From: Eutreptiella sp. 'Long Island Sound 2002'
Lineage: Eukaryota > Euglenozoa > Euglenophyceae > Eutreptiales > Eutreptiaceae
Direction: 5' to 3'
Assembly (NCBI GenBank): GCA_964036045.1
Contig: OZ038381.1
Span: forward strand, 151,856,352-151,920,351
Length of the DNA stretch: 64,000 nucleotides
Shown here: positions 9,360 through 20,364 of the stretch, piece by piece
Position numbering within the stretch: the first letter of the stretch is position 1
How the letters are laid out: the number at the start of each line of letters is the position of its first letter
Position numbers and translations under genes: made by a program
The notes under the pieces: generated by a model
What the model saw: the letters and a program-made list of their open reading frames with translations, nothing else
Database searches by the model: none
Told to the model about the DNA's origin: nothing

Positions 9360-9800
9360 TCATGTGTCCTCCACAGTCCGTCGACCCGGGAACAAATTGG
9401 GAACACGAACCCCGGTGGCATTGAAGTTGGCCTGCTGCCAGGCACTTGCAAAGGACAGGAGGTGCCTGTATTTTGCCCGGGAGAGGCCAAGTGCCACAAT
9501 CAACCATACAGCTTGTATAGGACTACACCAGTTATTTGTGAAATCGTGCAGCTCAACATTTTTTGCGGTGAGTTGCATTTTCTTGTTGATTTGGTTGAAT
9601 AGGGAGCGACCAAGAGTAGAACCATCAAAGAAAATCGCTAGTAACGTGGCAGCATCGTCACCAGAACCTGAGTATTGATGTGTTATCTTCTTAATTGCTG
9701 TTTGTAGTTGTTGAATTGCCGTTTCGATCGCTCTGAAAAAAACGGGCAAACAAAAGGCAGATGTGCACAACAATAGAGGGTGGATTTTTGATTTCGGCAA
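9360..9800 (-). CDS. hypothetical protein, 146 aa
   Basis: ATG-initiated frame with a hydrophobic N-terminus (LLLCTSAFCLPVFF) resembling a signal or anchor segment, then an amphipathic helix and Trp/Asn-containing sequence. After the stop the same phase still reads protein-like sequence for about 50 codons, so it may be the broken end of a longer frame. No family recognised and no homologous neighbour. It could be chance coding in a transposon fragment. Confidence 0.3.
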   Translation of the reverse strand: MPKSKIHPLLLCTSAFCLPVFFRAIETAIQQLQTAIKKITHQYSGSGDDAATLLAIFFDGSTLGRSLFNQINKKMQLTAKNVELHDFTNNWCSPIQAVWLIVALGLSRAKYRHLLSFASAWQQANFNATGVRVPNLFPGRRTVEDT

Positions 9801-9981
9801 ATCCTAATGATTAATCAAGCAATCCATCAACTTCACAGCTGCAATGATAAATGTAAATGTTTACAACTGCAAAGGTGCAAAGAGTCCCCAGAACTGTAAA
9901 ACTACAAAAACGTGTAGGCAAAAAGGTGGAACCCAAAAATAAAAATTCTGCAGATTATTCTTCTTATTTTTCTTCTTACTT

Positions 9982-10019
9982 TTCATCTTAAGATGAATTT
10001 TTCATCTTAAGAAGATGAA
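9982..10019. repeat. CTTAAG palindrome cluster
   Basis: TTCATCTTAAGATGAA (9982-9997) is a perfect 16-bp palindrome. It is followed at once by TTCATCTT AAG AAGATGAA (10001-10019), an inverted repeat with a three-base spacer, and another CTTAAGATGAAA half-site. It could extrude a cruciform or be a degenerate element end. Confidence 0.9.
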
Positions 10020-10070
10020 TTTCTTAAGATGAAACTAGGGACCAAGTGGGTGTGCGGGGTAGCTAAGTAG

Positions 10071-10200
10071 GAATATCCCATGTGACGTGGCAGTGACCTC
10101 AGCACCACAAGCCATGCCACCTCAGCACGTATGGGACCCAGAAACAAAGAGTGCACATCTCAGTATGGCACTATGGAAGAGTGAGAGCCCATGGGGCAGT
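10071..10200 (+). repeat. dispersed repeat, copy 1 (inverted partner at 38040-38170)
   Basis: Similar over about 125 bp to the reverse complement of 38040-38170. Shared blocks include TCCCATGTGAC, GACCTCAGC, CCACCTCAGCAC, ATGGGACCCA and GTGCACATCTC in the same order. This suggests a terminal or internal piece of one old element family. Confidence 0.75.
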
Positions 10201-11904
10201 TTTTCAATCAGTTTTTGTCAAACATGTAAAATATTTCATCCTGAGTTGCAATGTATGTTACTTGCTGCGGTCTATTGTTGATAGCTGTCTTTATCCAACT
10301 CTTTGTGACTGCATCCCTTCATGCTTTGATCCTGTTTATCTTCTACTTGCTTATCTCTGGCTTGGGTTATCCTGGATTGGTTGTATTTCAACAATAAAAC
10401 ATGTTCCTCATCAAAAACAAGCAGCAGGAACCCTATACCAGCAGCAAACAGCAGGAGAGGTACAACAAATACACAGTGCTGAAAACACCAGAAAAACCTT
10501 CTTATTGAATCAATTAACAGTTAAGTCAAATCATCATGGCTGGCCTGCGTTGAGTTTCTGGAACGGCCAGTCCATGGCTCCGCGACTATGCTTACGCGGG
10601 CTGCATCTGCCCGTATTTGCGCAATCAGGCGCAACGCCGGTTCACGGGAACGCCCAATCCAAAATTCAGGTCCTGTACTTTGCGAATTTTACGGAAGTCG
10701 CCCTACCGGTAACCAAGGGATTGTAACTCCTTATCGATCGGCACAAAAAACCTGCGCCCAGTCCGTTGAAGGTTTCTCAAAGATTTCAAGTTTTGGGCAA
10801 CTTGGAATGAGGTCTTGTTGTTGGAAACAAGGTGAAGATTTACACCTGGAAACCGGCGGATCAAGAATGGGTAGTGGAGGCATAGGCGGGGCTCCGGGGG
10901 GGTGATGATGTTATGTGCTCACAACTTGTTCATGGGCTGCTTCCCCATTCTATAGTTACATAAAGTATTCAAGTTGTATTTGTATCATGGGCGGTTAAGT
11001 CTATGATTACAATACTATAATTACTCAAGCATGTGTGTGTATGGCCGGGTGTGACAATTGGTGTGATGTGTGTATGTGGCTATGGGAGCTTGTATGTGTG
11101 TGTCATGTGTGTAGTTTGAGATCATGTGGCCCATGAATTTTTGTGGGTGAATGAAAAACATCAGAGTTTGAAGCTAGGCGGAAACCTGTAGCGGATTGCA
11201 CTGAGGGAGAAACTGGTGGGCCCTAAGGATCAGTCCCCTGAATAGGGGAGTGTGATTACAATGGACTCAAGGTTTGTTTTGCCATGAAAAACGTTGCTGG
11301 TTTTGCAAAACATTCGTGTTTCACTCCTAGGGGAAAACAGCCAGGCAGAACAGCGGGGTCAGGCATTGCACTGAGGTGATCAAAGGGCATGGCACCCAGG
11401 AGTGGACGAATGGGATTAAAAGTGCAGAGAGTAGCAGCAAAGCTGTGTAGCTCTGGAACCAGAGACACTGTTATGTCTGAGACAGTGATATATGGCTTGC
11501 ATAGAAGAGAGTTGATATGAATGCGGACCGGGCTGAGGGAGGAGTCCTCAAGGAGGCTCCAATGGCTATGTTCACTGAGTTGTAGAGGTGGAGCTGCTAT
11601 CCATAAAGTCGAAAACTGGCCTGGTCGGGTCAGAGCAGTAGAAGCATAAGTAGGAGCTTGACCAATCAGAACACCGGCGGTACACATAGCCAAGACTATT
11701 TGCAGTGGCAGACCAACTGTGCCACTGGGTGAAGACAGCTCGTGCTTGGAAGATGACGGGTTTAAAAAAGGCGCTTAAAGAAGCCACTTGAAAACCAAAG
11801 CAGGTAGCACTTGCCTCCCTTGGTGTGGCATTGTCTGCAAACGTTGCGCTGACGAGGAGAACTCGAGGTGCAGGAAGGTCTTGATGAGGTATTGTGTCTT
11901 GGGG
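10201..11904. other. decayed retroelement sequence, no intact gene
   Basis: Near 10656-10726 the plus strand reads VLYFANFTEVAL, similar to LYYIADITEVAA at 39277-39335 beside the related fragment. This implies shared ancestry of the two loci. A 145-codon minus frame (11256-11693) has no recognisable domain. GT-rich simple sequence occurs near 11020-11120. Confidence 0.45.
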
Positions 11905-12446
11905 AGGTAGGTAGGTGCACTCGGTCGTGGAGAGGCGCCCCATGGTTCCCGCTGGCGTTGCTGCTGTGACGAACAGGAAGAGGCTCTGCGCATGAAGAGG
12001 GGAGGCAGCTTACATCCCGCTAGACCTGACTGGTGGCCCCCAACAAAGCGGCCTGGGCAACACCGGGAGGGCTGATTGCCGCCAGCGTGACGTGCTTGTC
12101 TCGCTGGGAGGCTGTACCCCCGTGCTTGCGAAGGTCCCCTCCTTTGGGCGGAACCCTAGATGTTCACCGGACTTCCTGCCGTATCCCGTTCCCAAGGCAT
12201 GTATGCATGTTCTTCGTACTGGGGTTCCGAGGCGCTTGGGTGTCGCACGCTCCGCCTCGAGTCCCAAAGCAGCGCAGGCCTTAGGATGCAGCCTTACCCC
12301 TGGGCTCCGGATCTTGTTTGGCCGGGTCACCTGCATCGCACGGGCTGCCTCAGTGCCCGGGCTATGGACACTTGGTTTCCTACTGTTGTGTGGCGTTTGT
12401 GCTTGTGTCTGGGTTGTGCTTGGGTTTGGGTTTCAGTAACCCCGCC
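11905..12446 (+). pseudogene. retroelement gag-like fragment, copy 1
   Basis: About 540 bp, clearly homologous and co-oriented with 38614-39131. Shared landmarks in order: AGGTAGGTAGGTG, CTCGGTCGTGGAGAGGC, AGGAAGAGGCT, CTAGACCTGACTGGTGGCCC, CACCGGACTTCCTG and TTCCCAAGGCATG. In the 39-kb copy one phase ends in QCPGYGHWVSYC, with the C-x4-H-x4-C half of a retroviral-type zinc knuckle. Phases here are broken by indels. It abuts the first copy of the hairpin motif found in the arrays further right. Confidence 0.6.
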
Positions 12447-14544
12447 AGCCCTGGCTGGGGTCTCGGGTGGGTGTGTTTGCGTACGGTTTGTGGTTTGGCC
12501 CCTCATTACCCCGCTGGGGTTCGCGGTGTTTGCGGTTGGGCTTGAGTTTTGGCCTGCACCCCTCCTGTCCTGCCTAGTGGTTTGGGACGTGCGTGGCTGT
12601 GTGCGCACTCCTCCTGCTCCCTGCCGTTCCCAGTTCTGGTGTGCGGTGTGGGCGTGTGTGTTGGGGGCCGGGTTTCTGCTGCGCCCCGCCTCCCCTTGGG
12701 GGGACGGTGGTGGGGTGTGCGTGCGGTCGTGGGCGTGCCCCGCTTGCCCCCGCCCTTCCTGGGGGGCCGCCTGTGGCGCGGGGCTGTGCAGGTGTTGCCG
12801 TTGGTGGGGTGCGCCGCCCCCCCCCCCTTTGGTTTTTTTTTTGGCTTTGTGGTGTCGGTCGCTGGTTGTCCCGGTCTTGGGTCTCGTGGTCTCTGTCCCC
12901 CCATCCCTTCTCTTCTGGGCCGCGTTGTTTGCTGTTTGTGTTTTTTCTTCCCCAGCGTGGTGTGTGTCTGCGTGTTTTGGATGTCCCTTCCTCCTCTGGG
13001 CCGCTGCCCTCAGCTTGGTGTTGCCGGTTTTGGCTGGGTGGTCCCCCCGGCGCCCCTCCCGGGGGTCATGTCTTCAGTGCCGTCTGGGTGGGGGGTTTGG
13101 CCGCCTCTTGTGGTGTTCGTGGGCGACGTGGTGGCTGTGGACCGTTCTCGCGCCCCCCCTGTTGTTTTTTCTTTTGGGGGGGGGTCTGCCTGTTCCTCCC
13201 TCTGCCTCCCCTGGGCTGGCGCACGCACTGGTCGGCATTCTGTGTCGTTTTCCGGTTTGCTGTTGGCGGTTCTGTTTTGCCCGGCTGTGCCCCAGCCCCA
13301 TGGGTCGGTCGGGTTATGTACACGTTGGGCTCGGCGCTTCTTCCTGCTGGGTTACGTTATGGCTCTGCCGGGACAGCGGTTGTGCCAGGCGGCTTTGTGT
13401 GGCCCCAGGTTAGCTGTATCCCTCCATCTCCGCGGTGCCGGTTTTACCTTTCTGGCGGCAGCTTGTGTGGGTGGACCGCCACCGTTGTTGCCGGGCGTGC
13501 GGTGGCCCTTTGCCGGTGTGTGGCGTGCTGGTGCGGTTCTTTCCGTGGTGTGCGGTGGCTTGATTTGGTTAGACCCTCGGTTAGCGTCCATTGCTTGGTG
13601 TTGTGGTGTGTTGTGGTGCGCCGTGCTGCGTCGTGTCGTGTTTTGACGTGCTGCGTCGTGTTGGTCTGTGCCGTGTTGCGATGCGCCCTGCTGGGCCCCG
13701 CCGTGTTGCGCCGTGTTGCGCCGTGGAGTGCCGCTCTGTACCGCGTCGCATCGCATTGTGCTGTCGCGTGTCGTGCTTTGGGGTGCCTTGTCGTGTTGCG
13801 TTGCACTGTGGTGCGCTGCGGTGCGGTGTGCGGTGCTGCCTCGTGTTGTGCCGTGGTGGGTCGGTGGAGGTTAGTCTGGCCCTTGTCGTGGTGCGGAGTG
13901 TAGGTTAGAGCGTGGCTAGTTGGTGGCTGGGGGGTGCGGTCAGGTGTGAGTGGCTCGCTGGGTCCGTGCTGTGGGGGTTTGGGTGTTCTGCTCGTGCCAG
14001 TGGGTTGGGTAGGTGTCTGTCAGGTTGCTCTCCCTGGGGGCCTGTGCCGTGGTCCTGTGTCCTCTGGGGGTCCTGGTCCCCAGCCCTGGGCGCCGTGGCC
14101 GTGCCTTTGTCCTCTCCCGGTGCCTGTGAGGTGGCCCTTCTGGTGGCTGTCGTCGTCGCCTGGCGGTGAGAGAATGGTGGTGGGCTGCGCGGCGGTGTTC
14201 CCAGTGGCTTGCTCTGTGGGTCCAGCTCGTTCCCCCCGTGCAGGTGTGCCCTCCCTCCCCTGTGTGGTTTCCGGTGGCTTGTGGGCGTGTGCCGGTGTGA
14301 TCCGTATGGCGTCCGATTTGCGCTTCGGCGGCGTGTGTCCGGGGCGTGTGTCACCGGGGGTCGTCCAGCGTCCGCTGGGGTTGAGGGGCGCTGGTCCATC
14401 CGTCCTGGTATGCCCTTCTTGCGTGTGGGTCCTGGTGCCCGCCGTGATGTCCTCTTTCCCTGTGCCCCGGTCCCTGTTCCCTCCCTTTCCTGGCCCTTGG
14501 GTGGTTTCCTGCTCCCACGTTGTGTCGCTCCCGGTGCCCTGTCC
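12447..14544. other. GC-rich, G/T-biased plus strand; no supportable gene
   Basis: Stop-poor DNA that is simultaneously open for hundreds of codons in several frames, giving Cys/Val/Trp/Gly-rich translations typical of composition rather than coding. It contains homopolymers (C run then T run at about 12818-12843) and, near 13600-13860, an imperfect GTGTTGCGCCGT-type repeat. Two early copies of the hairpin motif (12437-12465) mark its left edge. Confidence 0.6.
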
Positions 14545-15823
14545 CTATGGGCGCCTGCCTGTCACCTTGGGCGCTTCCGTGCCCCCTTGCCAGAGTGTCC
14601 CTCTCTGCCCCTTGCCCTCCCCTTGCCTGTGCCCTGTCCCTTCCCGGTGTGGTGGCCGTGGGGTGGGGGGGGGGCGCTGCTGGCCCAGGCCTGGGGGTGG
14701 TTGGCCTGGAGCCATTGGCGGAGAGTTCGGGGGGTCAAGGGGGGGCGGAGGCCCTGGACCGCGTCCCGGAGGAGGGCATCCCATGCCGCCTGCGGCATGA
14801 TGCCCTCCGCGGTGGCCTCGTTGGGATCGGTGGGGGTGCGGGTGCGGACCTCCTCGCAGGTGTCCCCCATGTGCACCCTTTCCCGCCTTCCCGCTCCCCC
14901 AACCCACTTCACCCAGCGGCGGAGATCCTGCAAAGCGGGGGCAGACCACCAGGCGAGGTGGGCGGGGGCCTGGGGGGGGGAGGGGTCCGAGATCGAGGTC
15001 CTGGAGTGGCGGGGGGAGGACGTGCACCTGCGGCGGTGGCGGGCGTGGAGGCGCCTGGGGGAGCGGGAGCGGCAGTGATGGGGGCTCGGGCCGGAGGACG
15101 GGTACGGGCGATGGCGGGAGCGGGAGGCCCGGTGGGGCCTGTGGGGGGAGGGGGTGGTTGACATGAAGCGGCGGTGGTGTGCTTGGCGGCGCCTGGGGGA
15201 GCGGGAGCGGCGGTGGCGGGGACTGGGGGTGGGGGTCGCGTACGGGCGGAGGGGGGAACAGGAAGCCCGGTGGGGCTCGTGGGGGGGGGGGGTGGTGAAC
15301 ATGGGGCGGCGGTGGCGCGGGTTGTGGCGCCTGGGGGAGCGGGAGCGGCGGAGCAGGGCCTCGGGGGGTCGTGGTGGCGCCTTCGGGGAGCGGGAGCGGC
15401 ACGAGTGAGTGGTTGAGGGGTGCTGGCTGTGTGGGGAGCGTGAGCGCCGGGGGCGGGTGCGCCGTGCAGGTGGAGAGCGGGAGCGCCGCTGTTTGCGAAC
15501 CGGGCCTCGTCGCTCGAGTCGGGCCAGCCAGGAGGTGCTCGCGGGTCCTGGGGGGCCTCGCGCGGCGCCGCCTGGTACTGGGGGGGGGGGATCACCCGCC
15601 CTCCCTGGATCCGCCACATAGGGGTGCGGCGGCGGCAGCGGCTGGTGGTACGGGTCGAGTGACTGTCCATGGTGGGGTTGGGCCCGGGGAGCCCCTTTGG
15701 CGTGGACGTGGTGGCTGGGGGGATACAGTGCCTAGTATAGGGGGGTCGCCCCTGGTGGTAGGTGGGGTGCGGGGGTGGAGCGCCCGGTGGCTGCGATCCC
15801 ATACGTTGTTGCTGCTCGTGCAC
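14545..15823 (-). pseudogene. RS/Pro-rich protein fragment, possibly an ORF1 of a retroelement
   Basis: Minus frames here overlap in two phases and are Pro/Arg/Ser-rich. In the phase running from about 15617 to 14562 repeated RSRSPRR motifs (from the 138-bp minisatellite) precede a more normal-looking segment of about 90 residues (near 14960-14690) with DLRRWVKWVGGAGRR, PQAAWDALLRDAVQGLRP and LTPRTLRQWLQANHPQAW. RS repeats followed by a helical domain would fit an RNA-binding ORF1/gag. No family recognised; composition bias makes this uncertain. Confidence 0.35.
15051..15440. repeat. 138-bp in-frame minisatellite
   Basis: GCGCCTGGGGGAGCGGGAGCGGC begins at 15051, 15189 and 15327 (exact 138-bp spacing), with partial further copies near 15377 and 15436. 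138 is 46 codons, so the unit keeps phase and encodes repeated RSRSP on the minus strand. Confidence 0.9.
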
Positions 15824-17298
15824 GGGGGGTTGTGGCCCGGTGGGGTAGGGTGGTGGGCAGTGGTAGTGGTGGGGGTGGTGTTGGTGGTGGTTGTTGTCGG
15901 GCCGCTGGTGGTGGTGGCGCTGGTAGTGGTAGGCTCGGTGCAGCGGGTATGGCCCTTAGGACCCCTTGTGGATATACCGGTCCCCCTGTTGGGGGTGGGG
16001 GGTCTGGAATCGTTTGTAGTGCATGGGGCCGTACTTTTTGGTGGGCGGCGGGGGCGGGTCGGGGGCCGGCCTTGACGGTGATTGTGGTCTACGGGTCCGA
16101 CATCCCTGTGTACCGTTTGGCCGGCGGCGGTGGTTGTCTGTGGGGGATGGATGACGGGGCGCTTTGAGATGGGAATGTTGACGACAGTTTGGACGGGGTC
16201 GTGCTGGGTGGCTGCCTCTGTGGTGGCAGCGGCCGCTGGTGGGAGGGGGGCGTGGGTTGTGGAGGGTGGGGGGTCCTGGCTTGTGGTAGGGTTTGGGTTA
16301 GGGCGCTGTCGCTTTGGTTTGTGTCGTTGCGTTTGTGATGTTGTGGGCTGCGTGGGGTGGTGTTGGTGGTGGTGCTGTTGCTGGTGGTGCGCTCGCTTGG
16401 GTGCTGGCTTGTGTTTCGGGGTCGGGTTTTCGTTTGGGGTTTCGTTCGAGGTTGAGGAGGACCTCCGTCCGGAGGTGTGTGGGCGCCGGTGCCAGTTGGG
16501 GGGGTTTTGCAGTGTGCTGCCGGGGTGCCTGGGTTGCCTGTGTGGGGGTCAGGGGGTCCCCGGTAGTCTGACATGCGGCTGCAGCTTTGACTTTTGCCGT
16601 CGCCTTGTTGATGAGGTCGGCGGGAAGGAAGGGGTCGGAGGATGAGGTGGGGGACGTCCATGAGGCTGAGGACGAGGAGGAAGTGGTGGTTTTAGGGTCG
16701 CGGTTTGCGCTGTGATGCGGGCGGTGGCAGATTTGTGGGCGGCGGCTTCAGGTTGGGGGTGGGTGGCTGGGTGCACCCAGCTGTGACCTGGTGGCCCGGC
16801 GGGCCGATCTGGTCGGCAGCGGTGGGAGAGGGAGGCGCGGGGCTGTGGCTTTCTCCTTCTGGGCTTGGCTGGGCCGGCGTCCTGCAATGTTTGAGGCTGT
16901 GTTGGTTGGCGTCCGTGGGGGGGAACAGTTCACGCGGGCTGCATTCGGGGGCTAGGGGGGGTGGGCCTTGGTTTTCCTGGGTGTGCGCGGGGGGCGTGTG
17001 CGGGCCACTGGGCGGGTCGGGCGTGCTGTGGGGCGTGGGGCTCCCCTCAGTGGGTGTGTGCGGGTTGTCGAGTGTGGGGGGTGGTGAGGGGTGTCTGGCG
17101 GGTGGGTCTGTGGCCGGCGTGTGCTGCTGTTTGGGCGGCTCGGAGAGGCCCATGTCGCGGGGCCCGGGGGTGCGTGCGATGGTTGGCGTGTGTGGGTCTC
17201 CGGGTGGGCAGCGAGAGGGGAGGGGCATGGGCGGGGTGGGCGCGTCGGGGTGTGTTGTGTCGGTGTATGTGTCCGCTCGCAGCGGCGCGCCTGCGTGG
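15824..17298. other. GC-rich spacer with GGT/GGTG simple repeats
   Basis: G/T-rich plus strand (Pro/Thr/His-rich minus translations). Near 15840-15930 there is a GGTGGTGG-type tract. It may be 3' untranslated sequence of the LINE to the right. No gene supported. Confidence 0.5.
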
Positions 17299-18117
17299 TC
17301 AGTTGTAGGCCGGGCGGTTTGGAGGAAAAGCTTGCCGTCTTCTGCTGCCGCGGCAAAAATTTCGCAGACGAGGTTGCGTATTTGGTGGACCCACGCAGCT
17401 GAGGACCCTGTGGATGGCGTGGTACCCGCAGGTGACGGATTGCTGTGGTCTGGGGGGGGGGGGGGTTTGCCGCGTATCGGGGCCTGCCTCGATTTGTGTG
17501 TGGGCGGTGGGGATGGCCCAGAACCAGGGCACGGTCTCCGTGGATGGCCAGCGGCGCTGGATCCATTGGGTCAGGCAGAGCATTGCCAGCCCCAGGTCGT
17601 AGCCCGCTTTCCTTCAGGTGATTTGGACCAGGGCGCGGGCTGGGGGCTTGTCCCCCGGCTGGAGTATGCCCCTGAGGACCTTCTGCGGAGTGGTGGGGTC
17701 CCCTACTGCCCCTGGTGGGGTGGTCCCTGGGGCGAGCATGGTGTCTGTCCCCTTGACGAGCCATTGCGGGCCGGGGGGCGTAGCTGTAGCGGCCACTACG
17801 TAGTAGTGCCCGCGCTCGGGGACTGTACACCAGACCTCTGGCGGGGGGGGGTCACTGTCTGTAGGTGGGGGAGGGAGGTCGTCGTCTGAGGTGCGGAGGC
17901 CGGCGGCGCGGAGGGCGGTGTCGCGGGTGGGTGCGGTGGCCTGTTCGCAGCGCTCTGGGCGGTTCGGGTCCGCTGGGTGGTCCTTCTCTGCTGGGGCTCG
18001 TCTTAGGCGTATGGTCCCTCGACGCGTGACGTTGGTGTCGGCATCGTATGTCAGGGCCTCGCCCCACTCAATGGGGGGGATCCAGATGTGCTGGCCTTGG
18101 GTTTGTTGGCGGGCTCA
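17299..18117 (-). pseudogene. candidate cysteine-peptidase-like region
   Basis: One phase is protein-like from 18117 to TGA 17299, broken only by TGA at 17614-17616; another TGA (18115) separates it from the preceding segment of the same phase. It contains GHYYVVAA, a following GTD about 21 residues later, and PQQSVTCGYHAIHRVL. The order His, Asp, Gln, Cys with T-C-G resembles Ulp1/C48-type peptidases (H, D, then Q a few residues before the catalytic C). The Asp-to-Gln distance is longer than usual. If correct this would be a peptidase appended to the LINE polyprotein; chance similarity is possible. Confidence 0.3.
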
Positions 18118-18506
18118 CAAGTGTACGAGGTCTACGATGGCCTCGTGGAGGCCGTTGCCTTGGGTGGTCAGGTCCTGAAGGGCATTGACGATGAGCTCCG
18201 TCCAGTCCTCTTGTAGGCGGTACCAAGCCTTGGAGGGTTGCCCCGAGGAGGTCAGGGTCGCGGATGGTGGTTGGTGTGAGGGGAGGGTGCCCCGGGTCCG
18301 GGGGGGGCGAGCTGGTTGGGTTGCCGGGGTTCTGCGCGTCCACGTGGAGGTATGGGTGGCCCTGTTGGGCTCGGCCGGGCTGGGCGGTGCCGGGTGGCTT
18401 CGTGGGTGAGGGGTGGGCTTTGGGGTGCTTTGGTGGTGTCTTGGAGGCCTGCGGATGGAGATGGGGGGCGTGTGCGGGGCGCGGAGTGGGTTAGTGGACG
18501 TCTGGG

Positions 18507-19015
18507 TCATGCCCGGCATGGTAATGGATGAGACGCTGCATGTGTTCCCTGGTGGTGGGGTCGGTGATTTCTCCCGCGTGTGTTAACAGGAGGTGTTTGC
18601 GGTGTACCATTTGGGCCGATGCTCTGCGGACTGCTTCTAGCTGGAGGTGCGCTGCTGCCTCCAATGGGGGTCTCCGTGTGTTTTGCGAGGTGTTGGTGTA
18701 GGGCCTGCGTCACGGCCCCTCTCATGGTGGCTTCCTTGACCAGGGGATCCCTGAAGAGTTGTGCGGTGGCCTGGTGTGCGTGGCTGCGGGTTGGCCAGCC
18801 TTCGTGTTGTCGTAGGGTTTCCGCCGGGGACCAGCCCACTAGCGTGTCCCTGCCTGTATAGAGGGGGCATCTTCTGAAGTGTTTCCAGTCCTCCGGGGTG
18901 GTGTGGTCGCACGGGCATCGGGTGTGTTCTTCCGGGACGTGGATGTGCTTGCGGGCGAGACATCTGGCGACCCTGGTGAGGAATGGTAGTTGCTCCCTGA
19001 GCAGCTGGATGCGTC
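18507..19015 (-). pseudogene. LINE ORF2 C-terminus with Cys/His knuckle
   Basis: In one phase: LLREQLPFLTRVARCLARK, then TRCPCDHTTPEDWKHFRRCP, then LVGWSPAETLRQHEGW, ending at TGA 18507-18509. The C-x-C...H-x4-C pattern is the C-terminal nucleic-acid-binding knuckle seen in many APE-type LINEs. At its upstream edge an AAAAA run next to a TGA (about 19014) marks a phase break from the RNase H part. Confidence 0.6.
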
Positions 19016-19205
19016 ATTTTTGGAGCTGGGCTGGGACGTTTGCTGGGCGCAGTGCTGAGTGGTAGAGGGGGATTTGCAGTTTCTCCTGGAGCTCCTGGAT
19101 GTGTGCCCGGCTGTCCGTGTCGCCGAGCACGCGGGCGAAATGTTGGATGGGGTTCGTGTAGTGGTATGCTCTGTCGTGGGAGGAATAGGGGGCGTCCTCT
19201 GGTAC

Positions 19206-19770
19206 TCAGTCCGGGGTCTGATGGGGCTCGGGTTTGGGGGGTATGTGTTGGAGGTGTGTGTGGTTTCGGCTGAGGTCGGGGATCTGGAGGGTTGGCAGGT
19301 GGGTTGTGCGCTGGTGTACTGCCTGGTTGTCAACCTTACCATTTCCGTATTGGTGCCTGTGAGACTTTTGTTTCACGATGTGGAGTTGGACGTAGGGGGG
19401 AAGGCTGCGAAGGGCCTTCAAGAGCAGCAGTGCCTTGGTGCCGAGGCTCGTCGCTCTGGCTTTGTGGAGTGGTTGCCGTGCTATGCGGAGGGGCAGGTGT
19501 GTGTCGACAGTGGCGTCTACGAAGAACCAGACCCGGAGGATGTGCGGGAGGTTGGCTGGTAGGTCGGCCGCAATTTCAGCGATGGCGTCGGCCATGGCCC
19601 CCAGCTCCCCGTGGGAGGAGGCCCCGTAGGTGGTGTGGCCCGTGTGGTGGTCCATGTGGTAGTGTCCCCCGGTGTGGGTTAGCTGCAATGTGGCCCCCGG
19701 TGACGGGCGTGAGGGCGGATTCAGCTGAGGCGTCGGTGAAAAAGAGCTGGTCCATCGGTGATGGTTGTGG
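19206..19770 (-). pseudogene. LINE RNase H domain (frameshifted)
   Basis: The first strand reads DQLFFTDASAE (catalytic Asp) in one phase. A G-run near 19695 shifts phase, after which YGASSHGELGAMADAI gives the catalytic Glu, VWFFVDATVD the second Asp, and HRHQYGNGKVDNQAV the terminal His...Asn/Asp region. Residue order and spacing fit an RNase H fold. Removing one G from the run would restore a single frame, so this is a recent indel or a sequencing error. Role: degradation of the RNA template strand. Confidence 0.65.
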
Positions 19771-20298
19771 GGGGCGGCATGGGTTCATGGGCAGGTAGGC
19801 GTATATGACGAGGCCCATGGTGAGGAGGCCCACCGGGGTTGTGGACTGCAGGACGGGGGTGGTGGACACCCCTATTCCTTTGCAGATGAGGTGTTTCGCT
19901 TGGGGGGACATGGCTATCAGTGCCTGTTCCGGCTGTCCTTGTGTGGGGTAGGAGTAGATGTAGTGGAGGATGTAGGCTGTGTCTGGGTTTAGGTCGTGGC
20001 ATGTGAGGGTTTGTGTTCGGTGCTCCGGTATGTGGCAGGAGTGGTGGAGCGGATAGTAGGGGTGCTCGTGCTTGCCCGTTCTGCCTGGTTCATACATGCT
20101 GTAACAGACGGCGACCCCTGCCGGGTCGGGGCGGGGCCAGGTCAGCGTAGTGGTGAAGAGCCATGCGCCCGTGTGGTCGGGGTTCCACGCTACCGTGGGG
20201 TCCGTATCGGTGCGGTGGAACCACGGGGCTACCCATGTGTAGGCTTGTGGTGGTAGATGGGTTGTGGGGTGGGTGTGGTGGCGTGCTATGAGGTGCAA
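19576..20298 (-). pseudogene. LINE ORF2 connection region
   Basis: About 180 codons of well-formed protein sequence upstream of RNase H (AYTWVAPWFHRTDTDPTVAW; CHDLNPDTAYILHYIYSY), with no recognised domain. An overlapping phase at about 20286-20468 carries a small Cys cluster (TCWACDPEEPTSHGPYC) after an A8 run where the RT-side phase ends. The original protein probably passed through that run. Confidence 0.45.
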
Positions 20299-20364
20299 TA
20301 CGGGCCATGGCTGGTGGGTTCCTCGGGGTCACAGGCCCAACACGTGCGTGGCATGGTCTGGGAG

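Noticed and set aside
12160-13903. Three overlapping plus-strand frames of 365-436 codons
   Set aside because: All three phases are open at once and give Cys/Trp/Val-rich translations. That reflects stop-poor G/T-rich DNA, not coding.
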